Below, piece after piece: positions 7,262 through 15,043 of a stretch of DNA of 19,056 bases; positions within the stretch are counted from its first letter, which is position 1; each line of letters opens with the position of its first letter. The stretch lies in NCBI GenBank assembly GCA_023230665.1, contig JALNWY010000049.1, forward strand, positions 1 to 19,056, given 5' to 3'. The position numbers and the translations under genes are program-made. The notes beneath the pieces are model-generated. The model had not been told where the DNA came from. It saw only the letters and a program-made list of their open reading frames with translations, and searched no databases. The DNA is from Deltaproteobacteria bacterium (GTDB lineage: Bacteria > Desulfobacterota > Desulfomonilia > UBA1062).

Positions 7262-8563
7262 CCCGATGAGCTCCTTCATCTCCTTCATCTCTTTGTCCAC
7301 TTGGGCATCCAGGGCCTTGCCCTGCGCCAGGGCCTTTTCGATGTGATACAGGCTTGCCTTGTACTTGCCTGTCTTGAAGAAGTATCGGGCAAAGGAAACG
7401 TGAGACATGGCCTCGTTCGGCGACTTCTGGTAGAGAATGCCCAGTTTGTAGTCCACCTGGATATTCTGCTTCTGGTACGGCGAGAGGATGGCGATCGCCT
7501 CGTCGAATTCCCCGCGCTCTTCCATGATCTCGGCCAGCGGGACCCTGGTTCTCGCCGAAGTGCCGTAGTTTTTGAGATAGGGATAAGCCTCGTCCTTTTT
7601 CCCCGCCATGGCAAGGTTGAGTCCCTTGTACGCATATGCCACGGGGATGTCCAGGCCGTCCAGGAGCCTCAATGCCTCCTCGTGCCGCCCCCTCCTCGTT
7701 TCGAGCAGGCCGAGCGCGAGCCTGCGATAGGGATCGGGAATGCCCTGCGCCCTCTGCCTGGCCTCTTCTTCAGGGATGACCAGGCCGACGACACTGGCGT
7801 GCAGCATCCAGTAATGCTCGTCCGGGTCGGGGTTCGGCTCGTCCGGCGATTTACCGGAGATGCGGCTGGTTATGTGGGGATGGGTGAGCAGGTATTCCGG
7901 AATGTTCGCCCCGCCTGAAAAGGGCTCCAGCCTGACGAGGAACCGGTTCATGGCGGCCGGGCTGAAGCCCGAGGCCCTCATGAGATTGTTCCCGAACTCG
8001 TCCGCCTCATTCTCGAAGCGGCGGGAATACGCGAGTTTTATGTTCTCTCCCCCTCCGATCGATGAAAAGATCATGGCCGAGCCGATCTGCGGGTTTTTGG
8101 CCGACAGGAGGGTGCCCAGGAGCATGCCCGCGATGCTCACGGCTGTCACCTTTTTCTGCTCTTTGATGGTCTGAGGGATGTGCCTCATCTGTACGTGCCC
8201 CATTTCGTGACCGATGACCGCGGCAAGCTCGTCGAGGTCACGCACGAACAGGAGGGTGCCGGTGTTGACGAAGACATGCCCGTCGGGAATGGCGAATGCA
8301 TTGATCGACCTGTCCTCGATGACATGGATCTTGAAGGAATAGATGGGGTCTTTCACATGGTCGGCAAGCCTGTCGGCCACCAGCTTGACCGGCCAGGTGA
8401 TCTCCTGGTCGTGCACGATCAGTCCTTGGGCATCCAGAACCGTAACGATCTCGTCGGCGATCTTGCGCTCTTCTTCAAAGCTCATGGCCGCGGCCTTTAC
8501 GGGGCAGCAGACGAACATCAGGAGAAGCGCTGTGCAAATGGCTCTTCTCATATGCGCGAGCAT
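7244..8563 (-). CDS. Periplasmic M48 metalloprotease with TPR domain (BepA-like)
   Basis: A 439-residue zinc protease with a signal peptide (MRRAI followed by a hydrophobic run to about residue 20, cleavage near VKA-AA). The catalytic site is HEMGH (119-123) in AAVIGHEMGHVQMRH, with the downstream zinc ligand in FENEADEFG (183-191). A THPH motif at 227-230 matches the conserved histidine segment of the BepA/YfgC group. The C-terminal half (from about 265) is helical, with TPR-like pairs such as RLALGLLETRRGRHEEALRLLDGL and FARYFFKTGKYKASLYHIEKAL. Known relatives degrade or help assemble outer-membrane proteins such as LptD, so a role in envelope quality control is likely. The start is ATG with AAGGAG 8 nt upstream. 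The neighbours are unrelated, so it is probably monocistronic. Confidence 0.88.
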   Translation of the reverse strand: MLAHMRRAICTALLLMFVCCPVKAAAMSFEEERKIADEIVTVLDAQGLIVHDQEITWPVKLVADRLADHVKDPIYSFKIHVIEDRSINAFAIPDGHVFVNTGTLLFVRDLDELAAVIGHEMGHVQMRHIPQTIKEQKKVTAVSIAGMLLGTLLSAKNPQIGSAMIFSSIGGGENIKLAYSRRFENEADEFGNNLMRASGFSPAAMNRFLVRLEPFSGGANIPEYLLTHPHITSRISGKSPDEPNPDPDEHYWMLHASVVGLVIPEEEARQRAQGIPDPYRRLALGLLETRRGRHEEALRLLDGLDIPVAYAYKGLNLAMAGKKDEAYPYLKNYGTSARTRVPLAEIMEERGEFDEAIAILSPYQKQNIQVDYKLGILYQKSPNEAMSHVSFARYFFKTGKYKASLYHIEKALAQGKALDAQVDKEMKEMKELIGKIRTS

Positions 8564-8681
8564 GACACACTCTCCTTGGGTATTTCAAGCAGATCCTCTT
8601 CCCCATCCTTTCAAACAGTAATGAGGAGAAGGCGCGCAGTTTTCAAGATCCTTAAAGCATGCATGCGGACCGGGAATTTTC

Positions 8682-8702
8682 GGGGGGTGGGGGGTGGGGG
8701 GG
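8682..8702 (+). repeat. G6-T-G6-T-G7 tract, possible G-quadruplex
   Basis: Three uninterrupted runs of six, six and seven guanines, separated by single thymines, read on the plus strand. The long runs can each supply more than one G-triplet, so an intramolecular quadruplex with short loops is possible. It lies about 120 bp upstream of the protease start and 200 bp upstream of the sigma-54 promoter. Folding is not shown, only sequence potential. Confidence 0.5.
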
Positions 8703-8868
8703 CTCGGCAGGCCCGGGCACCCGGCTCTCGCAAAGGAGTTGGGAGCAGGCGTTGCCCGGCTTGGCTGCGTTCTCTACAGAGGCACTGGTTGCGGTCCGAA
8801 CAAGGGTGAACCTAATTACGAAACAGTAACGATCACCTACGAAAGTGTTGTTCGGCAGGGGTAATGCA

Positions 8869-8881
8869 TTCTGTAACAGAA
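8869..8881. promoter_or_regulatory. Perfect palindrome, candidate activator or repressor site
   Basis: TTCTGT-A-ACAGAA, two 6-nt arms around a single base with no mismatch. Its centre is about 55 bp upstream of the predicted transcription start at about 8930. It is a candidate site for the enhancer-binding protein that a sigma-54 promoter needs, although it is closer than usual. The protein that would bind it is unknown. Confidence 0.4.
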
Positions 8882-8904
8882 CAAAATAATTAACTAAACC
8901 TTCT

Positions 8905-8920
8905 TGGCCCTCAAATTGCC
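8905..8920 (+). promoter_or_regulatory. Sigma-54 (RpoN) -24/-12 promoter
   Basis: TGGCCC-TCAAA-TTGCC matches the consensus TGGCACG-N4-TTGCA in both invariant dinucleotides: GG (8906-8907) and GC (8918-8919) are exactly 12 nt apart. The predicted start of transcription is near 8930, giving a leader of about 32 nt with a GGAGGTG ribosome site (8950-8956) before ATG 8962. It points at the PKD-repeat protein. Chance occurrence is possible but less likely given the placement and orientation. Confidence 0.65.
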
Positions 8921-8961
8921 TCGCGGATATTCGAATAATCGGAACTACTGGAGGTGTTTTT

Positions 8962-11355
8962 ATGAGGGCATTACGTGGATTTTTCTGTCTACTCCTTTTT
9001 CTGGCGTGCACGCCCGCTCTTGGATTCGCAGCATCGATTCTGGTGAGCTGGAATGCCAACAGCGAGGACGATCTCGCCGGGTATAAGATTTATTACGGCA
9101 CTGCATCAAGGAGCTATGGAAGCGGGCTGGATGTGGGCAATGCCACGAGCTACCGGTTCAACGATGTCCTGCCCGGGAGAACCTACTACGTGGCGGTCAC
9201 CGCCTATGACACATCGAACAACGAGTCCGGTTATTCCCAGGAGGCGAGTATTACCATCGCCTCGGCTGACGTGACCCCGCCTACCGGAACTGTTGTGATC
9301 AACGGCGGCAGCGGCACGACCCCCAGCAGGGCGGTCACCCTGACCCTGTCCGCTTCCGATTCGGGAAGCAGCGTGGCAGGCATGCGTTTCAGCAACGACG
9401 GCAAGAGCTGGTCGAGCGAGGTTGCCTATGCAACCACCCATCAGTGGACCCTGACTGCCGGGGACGGCACAAAGACTGTGTATGCGAACTTCAGGGATGC
9501 TGCCGGCAACTGGATGAGCACCCCTGCCTCGGACACCATCACCCTGAGGCTCGACAGCGATGGCGACGGGATGCCTGACTCATGGGAAATAGCCCACGGC
9601 CTGGATCCGAACAATCCTGCGGATGCCTCGAAAGATCCCGACGGTGACGGCATTTCCAACCTGGAAGAGTACCACAACAACTCCGACCCCACTGACCCGG
9701 CTGATAACCGGCCCGTTGCCGATGCAGGCGACAATCGAACCGTGAACCCTACCAGGGTGTATCTTGACGGATCGCAGTCCCGGGACCCCAACGGAGACAC
9801 CCTGCAGTATACCTGGTCTCAGGTGTCGGGGCCGGTTTCGGTGCAGATCGAGAACGCCAACCGGGCCACTGCCAGCTTCACGGGCTCGAAAGCGGGTGTC
9901 TACCGGTTCATGCTCCGGTGTTTTGACGGCAAGTCATCTGCCACCGACACCGTGGATATCACCATCAGGAACGTGGCGCCCAGTGTCAGCGCAGGCAGTG
10001 ACATGACTATCGAGGTGCAGTCCCCGCTCACCCTTCATGCAACGGGATCCGACCCCAACGGCGATGCGCTCACCTACCAGTGGCGGCTGGTCTCGGGAAC
10101 CGGGGTACAGCTCCCTGACATGAAGCGGCAGGATATATCCCCCACCTTCACTACCGAGGGGCAGTACCGATTCTCGGTGACCTGCTCGGATGGCTTCCTC
10201 ATCAGCCCTGCCGACGAGATCACCGTCACGGTCAACGCGGCCGCGAACCAGGCCCCGACCGCCAATGCAGGTCGGGATCAGGACGTTCAACTGGGAGAGC
10301 GCGTAACACTTGACGGCAGCGCCTCGTCGGATCCGGACGGAGATACCCTGAGCTATGCATGGCGGCAGACAGCCGGTATTCAGGTGGACCTCCGGGGAGC
10401 ACAAACCGCATTTCCGTATTTTGACGCGGGCTCCGAGGGGACCAGGAAGTTCGAGCTGGTGGTCTCCGACGGCAGAATCGAGTCGACCCCGGACCGGGTG
10501 GTAATCAGAGTGCTGGCCCTGAACAATGCCCCGGTTGCCGATGCCGGCGATGATATCCTGGCGTATGTGGGAGAACTGGTAACCTTGCGTGCTGCGGCAT
10601 CATACGACGCAGACGGCGATACGCTCACCTATGCATGGGCGCAGACCTCGGGCGCAAGCGTGGAACTCGCTGGAGCAAATACGGTGAGTCCGAGCTTCAC
10701 CCCCACCACCTCAGGCGTGCTGACCTTCACGGTGAGGGTCTCGGACGGGCAAGCAGTTTCCGAGGCCGGAGTAACCGTGACCGTTGATGCTCTCAACCAG
10801 GTGCCTGTCGCCGATGCGGGAAACAACCAGACCGCGAACATCGGAGAGAAGGTGACCCTGGACGGCCGCGCCAGCTTCGATCCCGACAGCGATACCATTT
10901 CCTATATCTGGTCCCAGGTCTCGGGCACCAGGGTGTCGATCAGCGGGTCCAACACAGCCACCCCGTTCTTTGTTCCCACTGAAAAAGGCGCCTATGTATT
11001 CGAGCTCAGGGTATACGACGGGACCCACACCAGCAGTCCGGATACCGTGACCGTGTCCGTACAGGAGGAGGAGATGGTCATCGAGCCGGTCAGCCCAGCA
11101 ACGGGCGCCGTGATGAGGGACAATCCCGTCTTCTCGTGGAAAGCCGACGGCATGGTGAGGTTCAAGGTATATGCATCGCTCGACCAGAAGAACTTCACGA
11201 CCATCTATACGGGCAGCAAGACATACTGCAGCATGCACCCGGTGCTCTGGTACTGGTTCATCCCGTCGAAAACGACGATACACTGGACCGTAGTCGGGTA
11301 TGACGCCAACGGTCAGAGCCATACGAGCAACATATCCAGTGTGATCAAGCGTTAA
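8962..11355 (+). CDS. Secreted FnIII / calcium-loop / five-PKD-repeat protein
   Basis: A 797-residue exported protein without recognisable enzyme motifs. An N-terminal signal peptide (hydrophobic residues 6-20, cleavage near ALG-FA) is followed by a fibronectin type III-like domain (about 25-108), an Ig-like domain (about 110-194), and a thrombospondin type 3-like Asp-rich stretch (about 196-246) with DSDGDGMPDSWE and DPDGDGISNLEE, probably calcium binding. Then come five tandem PKD-type beta-sandwich repeats starting near 249, 339, 431, 523 and 614; each opens with a PVADAG-like motif and carries DPDGDTLSYAW and SGVYxFxLxVxDG-like signatures. A last beta-rich domain (704-797) ends in SSVIKR without a transmembrane anchor or sorting signal. 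An adhesin or matrix/cell-surface protein is likely. The start has a GGAGGTG site. It is monocistronic, between a sigma-54 promoter and a strong terminator. Confidence 0.88.
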   Translation: MRALRGFFCLLLFLACTPALGFAASILVSWNANSEDDLAGYKIYYGTASRSYGSGLDVGNATSYRFNDVLPGRTYYVAVTAYDTSNNESGYSQEASITIASADVTPPTGTVVINGGSGTTPSRAVTLTLSASDSGSSVAGMRFSNDGKSWSSEVAYATTHQWTLTAGDGTKTVYANFRDAAGNWMSTPASDTITLRLDSDGDGMPDSWEIAHGLDPNNPADASKDPDGDGISNLEEYHNNSDPTDPADNRPVADAGDNRTVNPTRVYLDGSQSRDPNGDTLQYTWSQVSGPVSVQIENANRATASFTGSKAGVYRFMLRCFDGKSSATDTVDITIRNVAPSVSAGSDMTIEVQSPLTLHATGSDPNGDALTYQWRLVSGTGVQLPDMKRQDISPTFTTEGQYRFSVTCSDGFLISPADEITVTVNAAANQAPTANAGRDQDVQLGERVTLDGSASSDPDGDTLSYAWRQTAGIQVDLRGAQTAFPYFDAGSEGTRKFELVVSDGRIESTPDRVVIRVLALNNAPVADAGDDILAYVGELVTLRAAASYDADGDTLTYAWAQTSGASVELAGANTVSPSFTPTTSGVLTFTVRVSDGQAVSEAGVTVTVDALNQVPVADAGNNQTANIGEKVTLDGRASFDPDSDTISYIWSQVSGTRVSISGSNTATPFFVPTEKGAYVFELRVYDGTHTSSPDTVTVSVQEEEMVIEPVSPATGAVMRDNPVFSWKADGMVRFKVYASLDQKNFTTIYTGSKTYCSMHPVLWYWFIPSKTTIHWTVVGYDANGQSHTSNISSVIKR

Positions 11356-11386
11356 GACAAACGCCCTTCTTTTAGGGGCGAAAAAA

Positions 11387-11417
11387 GGGGAACGGCCGGA
11401 CAAGCCGTTCCCTTTTT
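11387..11417. terminator. Bidirectional rho-independent terminator
   Basis: GGGAACGGC (11388-11396), a 7-nt loop, GCCGTTCCC (11404-11412), then TTTTT. On the minus strand the same stem is followed by TTTTTT (plus 11381-11386 is AAAAAA). It lies between the stop of the PKD gene at 11355 and the stop of alr at 11500, and so can end transcription from both sides. A smaller stem, CGCCC/GGGCG (11362-11366 and 11376-11380), sits next to it. Nothing else was seen in the 11356-11499 gap. Confidence 0.9.
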
Positions 11418-11499
11418 CCGTATGAGATATTTCGAGATCGATGGGAAATAACCCCCCGAACCGGGCCATTACACCAGGTGTCACTTCTCCGGCATCGAT

Positions 11500-12612
11500 T
11501 CACGGCAGGTTGTGGGAGTAGGTGCGCGGAACTCTCCGGCTCATGTTGCAGGTGATCTCGTAGGGAATGGTGTTGTTCCATTCGGCCAGCGTTTCTGCGG
11601 TGATGGAGCCGCAGCCGAAGATCTCCACCTCTTCGCCCATGGGATAGAGATCATCACCCAGGTCGATGAGGGTCTGGTCCATGCAGATCCTGCCCACCAC
11701 GGGGTAGGCTTTGTTCCGGATACTCACCTGTGCGATGTTCGACAGCGAGCGGGCGAATCCGTCGGCATACCCCACGGGTATGGTTGCTATATAAGTATCT
11801 TTCGGGGTGCGGTAGGTGAGCCCGTAGGAGAGGCCGGTGCCCTTTCTGACCCGCTTGACGAACGTGATGGCGGACTTGAGCGTCATGGCCGGGACCACCT
11901 TGAGGGTCCTGGGCAGCTCATGCGAGGGGTAGAGCCCATAACAGAGGATGCCTGGCCGGACCATGTCGAGGTATGACTCGGGATGGTTGAGGATGGCGCC
12001 CGAGTTCGCACAGTGACGGATGCCCGCAGGGACATCCAGCGACTTCAGCCGGCTTGCGAATCCCTTGAACGCCGCCAGCTGGGAGGAGGTGAAGGGATGT
12101 CCGGGCATGTCAGAGACAGGAAAGTGGGTGTAGATGCCCGATATCGTGATTTCCGGAATTCCGGAGAGATACCGGGCCAGCTCGACGGCTTCCTCTGGAT
12201 CAAAGCCGAGCCTGCCCATGCCGGTATCGGTCTTTATGTGCACGCCGATGGGGCGGTTCCATTTCCTGGCGCCTGTGATGAGGTTTTCCACCGGGACACG
12301 GTCTACCAGGGTGGGGGTGATCCGGTGGGAGAAGATGGTGTCGCAGTCTTCCTGCGAGCTGCTGATGAGGCCGAAGTTGAGTATGGGCAGGGATATGCCC
12401 GCCTCCCTGAGATGGACGCCCTCCTCGATGCAGCTCACCCCGAGCATGTCGGCGGAGCGCTGCTCCTGGACGAACCTCCCCACCACATGGGCCCCGTGGC
12501 CATATGCATCGGCCTTGATGGCCATCATGATCCTGGTCTTTGTCCATGCGCGGATGGCATCGAGGTTGCCCTTGATGGCGCACAGATCGATCTCGACCCG
12601 TGTCGGTCTCAT
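11500..12612 (-). CDS. alr: Alanine racemase
   Basis: Interconverts L- and D-alanine in the cytoplasm with PLP, supplying D-alanine for peptidoglycan. The 370 residues are normal. The PLP lysine is K33 in MAIKADAYGHG. The second catalytic base, tyrosine, is Y263 in GLSYGLTYRT. KTDTGMGRLG (127-136), PVGYADGFAR (279-288) and GRICMDQTLIDLG (307-319) are all canonical. The start is ATG with AGGGAA six nt before it. It begins 10 nt after the ftsZ stop and is the last gene before the terminator at 11387-11417, so it is very likely part of the division operon transcript. That location is unusual, because lpxC or other genes more often follow ftsZ. Confidence 0.95.
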   Translation of the reverse strand: MRPTRVEIDLCAIKGNLDAIRAWTKTRIMMAIKADAYGHGAHVVGRFVQEQRSADMLGVSCIEEGVHLREAGISLPILNFGLISSSQEDCDTIFSHRITPTLVDRVPVENLITGARKWNRPIGVHIKTDTGMGRLGFDPEEAVELARYLSGIPEITISGIYTHFPVSDMPGHPFTSSQLAAFKGFASRLKSLDVPAGIRHCANSGAILNHPESYLDMVRPGILCYGLYPSHELPRTLKVVPAMTLKSAITFVKRVRKGTGLSYGLTYRTPKDTYIATIPVGYADGFARSLSNIAQVSIRNKAYPVVGRICMDQTLIDLGDDLYPMGEEVEIFGCGSITAETLAEWNNTIPYEITCNMSRRVPRTYSHNLP

Positions 12613-12622
12613 CGACGATTCC

Positions 12623-13798
12623 CTAGTCGGCCTTCTTCCTTAAGAAAGTGGGGACATTGTAGGTGTCCTCGTCGAGAATGCTGTCGTCCACGACCATGCC
12701 CAGTCTGACCACCTCTTTCTCGCCGCCCAGTTCCTTCTTCCGCATGAACGCCGGCCGGTTATAGTCGATGACCGTGGCGGTCTGCTTTTCACGGGTATGC
12801 GATGTCACCGGTTCCTCGGTAGTGCCGGAGAGCACGATGGGTTTGCTGGAAAAACCGGTGGCCACGACCGTGATGGCCATCTGCTCGTGCATGCCCTCGT
12901 CGATGACCACGCCCCAGATGATGTTGGCGTCTTCATGGGCCGCAGACTGGATGAGGGTGGAGGCCTCGTGAATCTCGTCCATGGTGATGTCCTGGCCGCT
13001 GGTGATGTTGATCAGGAGGCCCTTTGCTCCCTGGATGTCCATGTCTTCCAGCAGGGGGGAGGAGATCGCCGCCTGTGCCGATTCCTGAGCCCTGCTCTCT
13101 CCCGATCCGTAGCCGATGCCCATGAGCGCCTTGCCCTTTTCCACCATGACGGCTCGCACGTCGTTGAAGTCCACGTTGACCAGGCCGGTGTTGTTGATCA
13201 GGTCGGAAATGCCCCTGACCGCATTGGTGAGGATGTCGTCCGCCATCCGGAAGGCCTGGAGCATGGGCACGTTCTTGCCTGCCATGCTGAGCAGCCGGTT
13301 GTTGGGAATGACGATCAGGGCATCCACGTGCTCGGAGAGCTCTTTTTCGCCGGTTTCGGCCTGTTTCATCTTGCGCTTTCCCTCAAAGGGGAAGGGCTTG
13401 GTGACCACGCCCACGGTGAGCGCGCCCATGTCCCGGGCGATCCGCGCCACGATGGGGGATGCGCCGGTGCCGGTTCCGCCGCCCATGCCCGCGGTGATGA
13501 ACACCATATCCGCGCCCTCAAGGGAGTTTCGGATCTCCTGCTCGCTCTCCTGGGCCGCGCTCTTGCCCATCTCCGGATCTCCTCCCGCCCCGAGGCCCCG
13601 GGTGAGCTTGGTGCCGATCTGCACCCTGCTGGGAGAGAGGGAGGACTTCAATGTCTGGATATCGGTGTTGCAGGCCAGGAAGTCTACGCCCTTGAGGCTG
13701 GCGGCAATCATGTTGTTGATCGCGTTGCAGCCGCATCCCCCGACACCGATCACCTTGATCTTCGCTCCGGTATTTTCCACTTTCTCCAACTCAAACAT
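12623..13798 (-). CDS. ftsZ: Cell division GTPase FtsZ
   Basis: The bacterial tubulin homologue that polymerises at midcell and organises the divisome. It is 391 residues, with the nucleotide-binding GVGGCGCNAINNM (18-30), the tubulin signature GGGTGTG (106-112), and the T7 loop NVDFNDV (208-214), which keeps the aspartates needed for GTP hydrolysis across the interface. A variable linker ends in the conserved C-terminal peptide YNVPTFLRKKAD, which binds FtsA and ZipA-like partners. The start is ATG with AGGAGG five nt upstream (plus 13804-13809). It lies 15 nt after ftsA, in the usual order. The protein looks complete and ordinary; nothing suggests loss of function. Confidence 0.98.
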   Translation of the reverse strand: MFELEKVENTGAKIKVIGVGGCGCNAINNMIAASLKGVDFLACNTDIQTLKSSLSPSRVQIGTKLTRGLGAGGDPEMGKSAAQESEQEIRNSLEGADMVFITAGMGGGTGTGASPIVARIARDMGALTVGVVTKPFPFEGKRKMKQAETGEKELSEHVDALIVIPNNRLLSMAGKNVPMLQAFRMADDILTNAVRGISDLINNTGLVNVDFNDVRAVMVEKGKALMGIGYGSGESRAQESAQAAISSPLLEDMDIQGAKGLLINITSGQDITMDEIHEASTLIQSAAHEDANIIWGVVIDEGMHEQMAITVVATGFSSKPIVLSGTTEEPVTSHTREKQTATVIDYNRPAFMRKKELGGEKEVVRLGMVVDDSILDEDTYNVPTFLRKKAD

Positions 13799-13813
13799 GG
13801 TCTCCTCCTCTGT

Positions 13814-15043
13814 CTAAAAGACCTCTTTCAACCACCGGATCATGCGATCCAGCACCCGCTCGAACATCGATGCGCCCTTTTTTGCCTTATAGCCGTTGCC
13901 GGGTATGCCGGCCCCATAGATGCACAGGCCCACCGCCGTTGCATAGGCGGGGCTGTTCACCAGCTCCACCAGCCCTTTGACCCCGCGGGGATAGCCCACA
14001 CGGACGGGCAGGTGTATGATGCTCTCGGCGAGCTGGGCCACGCCTTCCAGGGATGAAGCCCCGCCCGTGAGGACGAGGCCCGCCGACATGGTCTCGGCCA
14101 GTCCTGTGTTGCGTATCTCCGTATATGCCAGCTTAAAGAGTTCTTCCACCCGCGATTCGATGATTTCCGCAAGGATTCTCCTTGGTACCGTGTTTATCGT
14201 GTCACCCCCGATGGAGGGCACCTCGATCTGCTCATCCGAGGATACCTTAGCGGCAATGGCGTGTCCGTATTTTACCTTCAGGCGCTCCGCCTCGGCAATC
14301 GGGGTCCGGATGCCCACCGCAATGTCATTGGTGATGTGGTCCCCGCCCAGGGCAAGAACCGCGGTGTGGCGGATGGCCCCTTCGCTGAACAGCGCAATGT
14401 CCGTGGTTCCGCCGCCGATATCCATGAGGATGACGCCCAGCTGCATCTCGTCGGGGGTAAGGATCGCCGCGGCCGAGGCGATCTGCTGGAGAACGATGTC
14501 CTGCAGTCCCAGACCGGCCTTTTGCGCACATTTCGTGATATTGCTCACCGCTGATATGGAACCGGTGACAATGTGAACATGGGCCTGAAGCTTCGATCCT
14601 GCCATGCCCACCGGGTCGGATATGCCGCTGATATCGTCCACGCAGAATTCCTGGGTGAGCACGTGGATGACCTCCACGCCCACGGGTTTGGCGAACTCCC
14701 GGGCCTGGTCCACCACTCGTTTCTTGTCCGCAGGCGTGATGTCCTCGCCCTTGACCGAGATGACCGCACTGGTGGTAATGCCCTGGATATGGCCCCCCGC
14801 GATGCCGGTGAACACCTCGTCCACCCGGATCCCGGCCATGCGCTCGGCATCCTCCACCGCGCACCCGATGGCCTCGACCGTGTGCTCCATGTTCACCACC
14901 AGCCCCCTGCGAAGACCCTTGGATTCCGAGATGCCGAATCCGATCACCTCGATGTCCCCGTTCTCCTTCAGCTCGGTGATGATGCAGCAGATCTTGGTGG
15001 TTCCGATGTCAAGCCCGACAATGATCCTATCCCTCGCTGCCAT
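13814..15043 (-). CDS. ftsA: Cell division protein FtsA
   Basis: An actin-like ATPase that ties FtsZ filaments to the inner membrane and recruits late divisome proteins. It is 409 residues from ATG 15043: phosphate-1 loop LDIGTTK (11-17), the 1C domain between about 85 and 165 (typical of FtsA), phosphate-2 MDIGGGTTD (207-215), adenosine motif LTGGAS (325-330), and a C-terminal amphipathic helix (392-409, FERVLDRMIRWLKEVF) for membrane binding. A TTG at 15067 could add eight residues, but ATG 15043 has GAGGGG directly upstream and gives the normal N-terminus MAARDRIIVGLDIG. It overlaps the end of ftsQ by 17 nt, which suggests coupled translation. Confidence 0.97.
   Translation of the reverse strand: MAARDRIIVGLDIGTTKICCIITELKENGDIEVIGFGISESKGLRRGLVVNMEHTVEAIGCAVEDAERMAGIRVDEVFTGIAGGHIQGITTSAVISVKGEDITPADKKRVVDQAREFAKPVGVEVIHVLTQEFCVDDISGISDPVGMAGSKLQAHVHIVTGSISAVSNITKCAQKAGLGLQDIVLQQIASAAAILTPDEMQLGVILMDIGGGTTDIALFSEGAIRHTAVLALGGDHITNDIAVGIRTPIAEAERLKVKYGHAIAAKVSSDEQIEVPSIGGDTINTVPRRILAEIIESRVEELFKLAYTEIRNTGLAETMSAGLVLTGGASSLEGVAQLAESIIHLPVRVGYPRGVKGLVELVNSPAYATAVGLCIYGAGIPGNGYKAKKGASMFERVLDRMIRWLKEVF

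Larger units (their letters stand above)
8564..8961. other. 398-bp divergent regulatory spacer
   Basis: No credible gene lies here. From left to right it holds the upstream region of the protease gene; a GCATGCATGC self-complementary decamer (8657-8666); three G-tracts at 8682-8702; a GC-rich stretch (8703-8810) with several CCCGG/GGGC repeats able to fold; two copies of AAACAGTAA (8613-8621 and 8821-8829); a perfect palindrome (8869-8881); an AT-rich run (8881-8898); and the sigma-54 promoter. A convincing promoter for the protease gene was not found. Confidence 0.6.

Noticed and set aside
8703..8810. Possible GEMM (c-di-GMP-type) riboswitch, from GCAAAG and GAGCCGGGTGCCC-like fragments
   Set aside because: The tetraloop hairpin and conserved core order are not found on either strand, and the stretch lies upstream of the predicted sigma-54 transcript start, so it would not be in that leader.
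8652..9059. 135-codon minus-strand frame over the sigma-54 promoter and the start of the PKD gene
   Set aside because: It covers the G-tract and promoter, has no convincing ribosome site or domain, and overlaps the signal peptide of a clear gene.
12797..14056. Long open frame on the plus strand opposite ftsZ and ftsA
   Set aside because: Lies entirely against two well-identified genes and has the His/Gly/Asp-rich bias of a reverse-complement shadow.
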